From Paenibacillus sp. FSL M7-0420 (lineage in GTDB: Bacteria; Bacillota; Bacilli; Paenibacillales; Paenibacillaceae), in assembly GCF_038002345.1 (NCBI RefSeq), contig NZ_JBBOCJ010000001.1, positions 1,240,001-1,304,000 of the forward strand: a stretch of DNA of 64,000 nucleotides. The letters are read 5' to 3'. The notes under the pieces were generated by a model. It ran no database searches, was not told where the DNA came from, and saw nothing but the letters and a program-made list of their open reading frames with translations. The translations under genes were made by a program, and so were the position numbers. How positions within the stretch are numbered: position 1 is the first letter of the stretch; every line of letters starts with the position of its first letter. Below are positions 59,962 to 64,000 of this stretch, piece by piece.

Positions 59962-60627
59962 TCACTTCCGGTTACGGAGGCGTTCCAGCTCGGCTTCCAC
60001 CGCGCTATTGATGGAAGATTCATGAGCCGCTGCGGCCAGCCCCGCTTGCTCGGCCATTGCTTCCTGCATAGCGATCTTGTCTTCCATCCGCTCGAATCCG
60101 CGTGAGGCTGTGCCGTTATTCAGCACCTGGCCGGGATAGCCTGCCGGAGAAGCAGTGCTGTAAGCCTGGGCTGCTTGCTTGATCTCCGCGGCCTTGCGGG
60201 CACGTTCAGCCAGCTCGGCTCTTTTGGCTTTGAGGCGCGTATGTTCTTCCTTAACACCGGCAAGCTGTACCTCCAGCGAGTCAAGCGCTGCCTGCGTCTC
60301 TTGAAGTCCGGCGGTGCATTCCTGTCCGCTCTCCGTGTAGCGGAGCTTAGCCATTACCGCCAGGCGGGCAGCAGGTTCATTGCCCTCGCTCATGAACTGG
60401 ACTGCTTCCGCTTCACTGCGCTCTGCGAGCACCTTGTATTCGTAGATCCGGCGCTCCAGCACACTGGCTGCTGCCTTGAGTTCACGCTGTTTGCCTTCCG
60501 CATTAGCGATCTTGTCCTCCAGATCCCGCAGGTATTGACCGGTCAGCAGGATCGGATCTTCCAGCTTGTTCAGTCCTTCGTGAATAGCAGCCTTGGTTAA
60601 TGTTGTGATTCTTTGGAATATGCTCAT
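59962..60627 (-). CDS. pspA: PspA/IM30 phage-shock protein
   Basis: The 221-aa protein is one long coiled coil of the PspA/Vipp1 type that assembles at damaged membranes. The N-terminal amphipathic helix (SIFQRITTLTKAAIHEGLNK) and the family segment LEDPILLTGQYLRDLEDKIA are clear, followed by heptad-rich helices and a C-terminal ELERLRNRK. Start ATG follows AAAGGAGATC. It is downstream of the PspC-domain gene by 62 bp and probably co-transcribed, forming a membrane-stress pair. Confidence 0.92.
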   Translation of the reverse strand: MSIFQRITTLTKAAIHEGLNKLEDPILLTGQYLRDLEDKIANAEGKQRELKAAASVLERRIYEYKVLAERSEAEAVQFMSEGNEPAARLAVMAKLRYTESGQECTAGLQETQAALDSLEVQLAGVKEEHTRLKAKRAELAERARKAAEIKQAAQAYSTASPAGYPGQVLNNGTASRGFERMEDKIAMQEAMAEQAGLAAAAHESSINSAVEAELERLRNRK

Positions 60628-60689
60628 TATAATGATCTCCTTTATATGTGGGTTGGTTAAGGTATGACTCAAGTATTTAATAGAAGGAA

Positions 60690-60908
60690 TTAGTAGTTGA
60701 AGCCGTCATCGAATCCGCCGTAGGATTCTTGGGGAACAATTAGGCTGCCGATGATATACAGAAAGACTACAGTGCCGAAGCTGAATATCGTAGCGACAGC
60801 AACAATCAATCTTACGAGGGTCGCATCAACGCCCAAGTAGCGTGCCAGCCCTCCACATAAGCCGGTGAGTTTCTTGTCTGTTACGGAGCGGGTTAATTTT
60901 TTTGTCAT
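60690..60908 (-). CDS. PspC-domain membrane protein
   Basis: The 72-aa protein has the PspC domain: basic N-terminus and LTGLCGGLARYLGVDATLVR, then one transmembrane helix (LIVAVATIFSFGTVVFLYII) and a short acidic tail ending GGFDDGFNY. PspC proteins sense or transmit membrane stress and partner with PspA. Start ATG is preceded by GAGAGGAAG. It begins the pspC-pspA operon. Confidence 0.9.
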   Translation of the reverse strand: MTKKLTRSVTDKKLTGLCGGLARYLGVDATLVRLIVAVATIFSFGTVVFLYIIGSLIVPQESYGGFDDGFNY

Positions 60909-61206
60909 AATATATCTTCCTCTCATATTAGATGACCGCCGGTGTGGCGTGTTCATTTCCGTTGTCTATGTATGTATTGTACGTAATTATTCATCCTGGC
61001 AAAACGGCCTGCAGACTGTTCTTGATTCCCGACCTTAGTCGGGGATGGGGACCGCAATAGGACGGGGAGAGGCCGGGAAAACACTTTAGATGCGCGCAGC
61101 CGTGCGGATTTTACACAATGGGGTGCTGAGATTCATCCGGGGTTAACACTGGAGGATTAGACTGAACTCTAGCGCAGCCTAACTAACATACGGGAGGACT
61201 AGCCTC

Positions 61207-61836
61207 ATGGGAATTCACAAGTATTTCCGGTCACTGAATGAGCTGGAGCGCATCATCCGCTGCCCGGGCAAATTCAAATTCGAGGAGCATAGCGTAGCGG
61301 CCCATTCCTGGAAGGTCGTGCAATATGCGAAGACGCTGGCCGACATTGAAGAGAAGCACGGCGCGGTGATCGACTGGAAGAAGCTGTACGAGATTACGAG
61401 CAGCCATGATTACGGAGAGATTTTTATCGGGGATATCAAAACGCCAGTGAAGCACTCCTCACTCCAGCTCAGATCACTGATCCAGCAGGTGGAGGAGGGC
61501 ATGATCGACAACTTCATCAAGGAGCATATTCCGGACGAATTCAAAAGCATCTTCTACCAGCAGCTGCGCGAGGGCAAGGATGAGTCGCTGGAGGGACTGA
61601 TTCTGGAGGTTGCGGATAAGATGGATCAGGTGTATGAGGCCTTCGCCGAGCTGCAAAGAGGGAACACGGAGAAGGAATTTGTGGTCATGTACCGCAATGC
61701 GCTGATCAAGATCAAGCATATTGACCTCAAGTGCGTGGATTACTTCCTGGCAGAGATTCTACCGGACATGGTGAACGAGGAGACGTTGTCTCCGATTGAT
61801 ATCAGACAAATTACGGAAGAGGCGCTGGCTCTGTAG
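61207..61836 (+). CDS. HD-domain nucleotidase (YfbR-like 5'-deoxynucleotidase)
   Basis: The 209-aa HD-fold protein carries metal residues in EEHSVAAHSWKVVQYA, TSSHDYGEIFIGDIKTPVKH (HD pair and a later D) and EVADKMDQVYEAF. This matches YfbR/YedJ-like deoxynucleoside-5'-monophosphate phosphatases. Such enzymes adjust dNMP pools; the substrate here is inferred. RBS GGGAGG lies upstream. Its 3' end overlaps the convergent CPBP gene by 26 bp. Confidence 0.87.
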   Translation: MGIHKYFRSLNELERIIRCPGKFKFEEHSVAAHSWKVVQYAKTLADIEEKHGAVIDWKKLYEITSSHDYGEIFIGDIKTPVKHSSLQLRSLIQQVEEGMIDNFIKEHIPDEFKSIFYQQLREGKDESLEGLILEVADKMDQVYEAFAELQRGNTEKEFVVMYRNALIKIKHIDLKCVDYFLAEILPDMVNEETLSPIDIRQITEEALAL

Positions 61837-62455
61837 ATGAGCTGTGGCTCTTTTTTTGATGCCAGACAGCCGATCCGTTAAATGCAATATGCAGCACAAT
61901 GGTCAGCACTAGCGACTCCGTCACCTGCGCGAACAGCCCGAAGAAGATCCCTCCGCTCAGCGCAAACAGCATAAACCGGATACTCTCGCGGTTCAGCCGG
62001 TAATACTGCAAATGGGAGACGGCGAACAGGAAGGCGGTAAGGAGAATAGCGCCGCTGACATCGATGATTCCCGTGGCATGGAGTTGCCCAAGACCCGGAT
62101 GCTGCGCGAGAATGGGCAGAACCAGCCCCCGGAAGGCAATCTCTTCAAAGATCGGGAAGCACAGCACGAAGTTGACTGTATTATAAGTACCCACTGGATT
62201 ATAACCGGAGGACCGGGAGATGATCAGGTTCACAAGCAGTATGATAAGGAACAGCGGAAGCACTCTCATCACCTGATGCGGCATGCCAAACGTATAGCTG
62301 CCACTCCAGAGAACGCTGCCAGCAATCATGGCGGCTCCCCAATAATAGATTGTATACCGCACCTGTGTTTTAGCGATCAGCCCGAGAACCCGCTCGATGA
62401 TCCGGTAGGAAAAAGACAGCAGTACAGCAATAACGCATAACTTCAGTAATAGCAT
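61811..62455 (-). CDS. CPBP-family intramembrane glutamic protease
   Basis: The 214-aa membrane protein has about seven hydrophobic helices and the Abi/CAAX motif: FPIFEEIAFRGLVLPILAQH (EE-x3-R), then AVSHLQYY with the second-motif histidine, and IVLHIAFNGSAVW with the third. Bacterial members process peptides or signalling proteins; the substrate is unknown. It overlaps the convergent HD nucleotidase gene. Confidence 0.87.
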   Translation of the reverse strand: MLLLKLCVIAVLLSFSYRIIERVLGLIAKTQVRYTIYYWGAAMIAGSVLWSGSYTFGMPHQVMRVLPLFLIILLVNLIISRSSGYNPVGTYNTVNFVLCFPIFEEIAFRGLVLPILAQHPGLGQLHATGIIDVSGAILLTAFLFAVSHLQYYRLNRESIRFMLFALSGGIFFGLFAQVTESLVLTIVLHIAFNGSAVWHQKKSHSSSTEPAPLP

Positions 62456-62522
62456 GAATGTTAATCCTCCTGAGATGGTGAAAGTGTTATGATAAAGGAA
62501 AAATAAGGATGGTGTATTTCTG

Positions 62523-63254
62523 TTGCAATATTTTAATCTTATACCTATTTCTACTGCATTAGTCTGGTTCAGCGTTATGTTCCTGATCGTATGGGCTGTC
62601 GACTTCTTACAGGGCGGGTCCCACGTACAGCTTCAAGCGGGTAGCCTCCGGGAGCGGACTAAAGTCATACTGGCGGATATTCTGATCTTTGCTGCTTTGA
62701 ACGGCTTACTTATGTACGTCCTTCATCCCATGAATAATCTGCTGCTGATTTCGCTGGCTGCTGCGGGACTGCTCGTTACATACTACTTGTCTTCAAAAGC
62801 GGACAGGAAGCGCTTACCCTTCCGTCCCTGGATCTTATTGATCCACGTTTTGCTTGGCGTCAGTTTCTACTTGCTGTTCGGTATGCTGCTGATGAGCAAG
62901 CTGATCTTTACCTATAACCTTAACATGACGAATCAGTTTGATATACTCTTTTTTGTCTATGGCCAGGACCGGCCGGTGGTGTATGGGGTGCTACTGATTA
63001 TGGCTGTATTGTATTTCGTAATCGGGAAGCTGCTGCTGCGGCCTCTGTATAGCTGGTGCGCGGTGAATTACTACCTGCCTGCGAGAATGAACATTAAGCT
63101 GGTTGGAGGAGAGCTTCTAAGCGGAGTGTATATTCTGCGGGACACTGATAGAAGATTCCTGACAGCGAGCGACAGCCTGAACCCGGGACCGGAGGACAGA
63201 CTCTACAGGATCAACCGGGAGCGGATAGAGGTTATAGAGCGGGACTCTGAATGA
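62523..63254 (+). CDS. Multi-pass membrane protein of unknown function
   Basis: The 243-aa product has about five hydrophobic segments in the first 180 residues (ISTALVWFSVMFLIVWAVDF, ADILIFAALNGLLMYVL, LLLISLAAAGLLVTYYL, WILLIHVLLGVSFYLLFGML, VYGVLLIMAVLYFVIGKLLL) followed by a soluble C-terminal part of about 65 residues (MNIKLVGGELLSGVYILRD, then NPGPEDRLYRINRERIEVIE). No family is recognised. The start is a TTG with AAGGATGGTG upstream, a weak RBS, so the exact start is uncertain. Confidence 0.7.
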   Translation: MQYFNLIPISTALVWFSVMFLIVWAVDFLQGGSHVQLQAGSLRERTKVILADILIFAALNGLLMYVLHPMNNLLLISLAAAGLLVTYYLSSKADRKRLPFRPWILLIHVLLGVSFYLLFGMLLMSKLIFTYNLNMTNQFDILFFVYGQDRPVVYGVLLIMAVLYFVIGKLLLRPLYSWCAVNYYLPARMNIKLVGGELLSGVYILRDTDRRFLTASDSLNPGPEDRLYRINRERIEVIERDSE

Positions 63255-63322
63255 AGTCGCGGTAGTAGCCGTTCGAGTATAATAGAAGAAACATAGAGTA
63301 TAGACGGGACAGGAGGAGCCGG

Positions 63323-63668
63323 ATGGGACAGACAAGGGAACAATTTAGCTGGGTAGGCAGTAATGAGATGTATTTGGATCAACCCACTACATGTGCATAT
63401 AAGAGTATGGTTATTGGCCGGTACGGAGGAAACACTGCGGCAGGGCCGTAACATCATCGTGATGACCACGGATGGTCTGCTGGAGGTGGGGGAAAGACTG
63501 CTGGAGGACCCGCGCAGGCTGTATGAAGCTTTTACGGGCAGAGAGGATCTTGAGGAATGTGTGGCGGGAGTATTGGCGGGGGTGCATGAACAGATTGGGC
63601 GGGATAGCGCAACGGTGGTGGCCTGGTGCTACTATAATAGTAGAGAAGCTGCGATGCCGAGTGATTGA
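63323..63668 (+). pseudogene. Decayed PP2C-type protein phosphatase gene
   Basis: A good RBS (AGGAGGAGCC) and ATG open an N-terminus of PP2C style, MGQTREQFSWVGSNEMYLDQ to GRYGGNTAAG, which stops at 63436. The C-terminal portion of a PP2C domain continues at once in another frame (RQGRNIIVMTTDGLLEVGER to GRDSATVVAW), ending at 63668. The middle part, including most metal-binding residues, is missing. This fits an internal deletion plus frameshift at a GCGGCAGGG junction. Confidence 0.7.
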
Positions 63669-63682
63669 GGGTTATTTTCGTT

Positions 63683-63793
63683 TTGCAACACTTGGATGAG
63701 GCCGAGAAGAACCTGTGCCAAGAGTTTTCTGTGGATGGGCTGGCACAGGACATTCGGCATGAGCCGGATAAGTTTGCCCATTTTCTAAAGTGA
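63683..63793 (+). pseudogene. Possible remnant ORF after the PP2C pseudogene
   Basis: A frame from TTG gives about 36 residues, starting MQHLDEAEKNLCQEF and ending HEPDKFAHFLK, with a protein-like composition but no RBS. It may be the C-terminal stub of a gene lost in the same decay event. Confidence 0.3.
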
Positions 63794-63847
63794 TGTCTAC
63801 TATATAATGTAGTAAAGAACAACTTAGATACAAAGCAGGTGATGAAG

Positions 63848-64000
63848 ATGGATTTTACATTAGAAGATATCAAGGATATCTGCGGGGATACCTTTTATAA
63901 GCGCGGACGATCTTATTATAATTCGGGGCGGGTAAGCAAGCTGGTTTTGGATGCGGAGAATAACCGCTATACCGCCCAGGTAAAGGGAAGCAGAGCGTAT
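63848..64000 (+). CDS. N-terminus of a SWIM zinc finger / SNF2-helicase-associated protein (cut by window edge)
   Basis: Only the first 51 residues are visible: MDFTLEDIKDICGDTFYKRG, then RSYYNSGRVSKLVLDAENN and RYTAQVKGSRAY at the edge. The pattern (IK-C-x-FxRG-x-x-YxxSGRV, then A-x-V-x-GS-x-Y) is the N-terminal region that precedes the SWIM CxCx(n)CxH finger in SNF2-family helicases and SWIM proteins. The ATG at 63848 is preferred to the one at 63842 because AGCAGGTG would be too close to the latter. Confidence 0.75.
   Translation, partial: MDFTLEDIKDICGDTFYKRGRSYYNSGRVSKLVLDAENNRYTAQVKGSRAY

Overview
The window looks like chromosome of a Paenibacillus-type spore-forming Firmicute. Support: moderately high GC with AT-rich spacers, strong AGGAGG-like ribosome binding sites, frequent TTG and GTG starts, IDEAL-domain, PspC/PspA, YhaM-like and ABC-F genes typical of Bacillales, and Bacilli-type puc and ytm/tcy gene orders. 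The species cannot be named from sequence alone.

Layout. 1-10 kb: the tail of an unknown gene, a cytoplasmic PAS histidine kinase, an M17 leucyl aminopeptidase, a 43-aa orphan, a Fur-box-led feoA-feoB-Cys-rich protein set, a DRE-TIM aldolase, a membrane GGDEF/EAL protein with a degenerate GADEF site, and tRNA-Gly(TCC). 10-12.3 kb: non-coding 51-bp repeat arrays, one split by a complete IS4-family element with an 8-bp target duplication. 12.3-19.5 kb: M20 dipeptidase, TRM11-like methyltransferase, Nudix hydrolase, small membrane protein, ASCH protein, an ABC-F ATPase preceded by a short ORF and a strong terminator (possible attenuation leader), and a PH-domain protein.

19.7-38.8 kb is a purine/allantoin catabolic region: gamma-glutamyltransferase, an amidase with an in-frame 23-aa repeat expansion, PucR regulator, a degenerate MobA/PucB-like protein, a BMP-type nucleoside/purine ABC importer (lipoprotein, ATPase, two permeases), OHCU decarboxylase, hydroxyisourate hydrolase, allantoinase, allantoate amidohydrolase, PucG-type aminotransferase and adenine deaminase. 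Uricase and xanthine dehydrogenase are absent here. A 219-bp hairpin element with 16-bp terminal inverted repeats sits just upstream of adenine deaminase.

39-49 kb: IDEAL protein, ferrochelatase, a secreted protein with three covalent-flavin (SGAT) motifs behind two Fnr/Crp/Rex-like palindromes, a YhaM-like exoribonuclease, and a divergent pair of TerD proteins, one fused to a DnaQ-type exonuclease and one to a VWA domain; then a GNAT. 49.4-59.2 kb: a LysR-led sulfur-amino-acid uptake and salvage cluster resembling Bacillus ytmI/tcyJKLMN/ytnJ/ytnL, with an added FAD amine oxidase and DinB protein. 59.2-64 kb: an orphan protein, PspC-PspA, YfbR-like HD nucleotidase, CPBP protease, a membrane protein, a decayed PP2C phosphatase gene and the start of a SWIM/SNF2-type protein.

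The most unusual signal is non-coding. Four sequence-unrelated repeat families in intergenic DNA share one plan: a short dyad repeated every 51 bp. One family occurs at two loci about 35 kb apart with the same 51-62-51 spacing.
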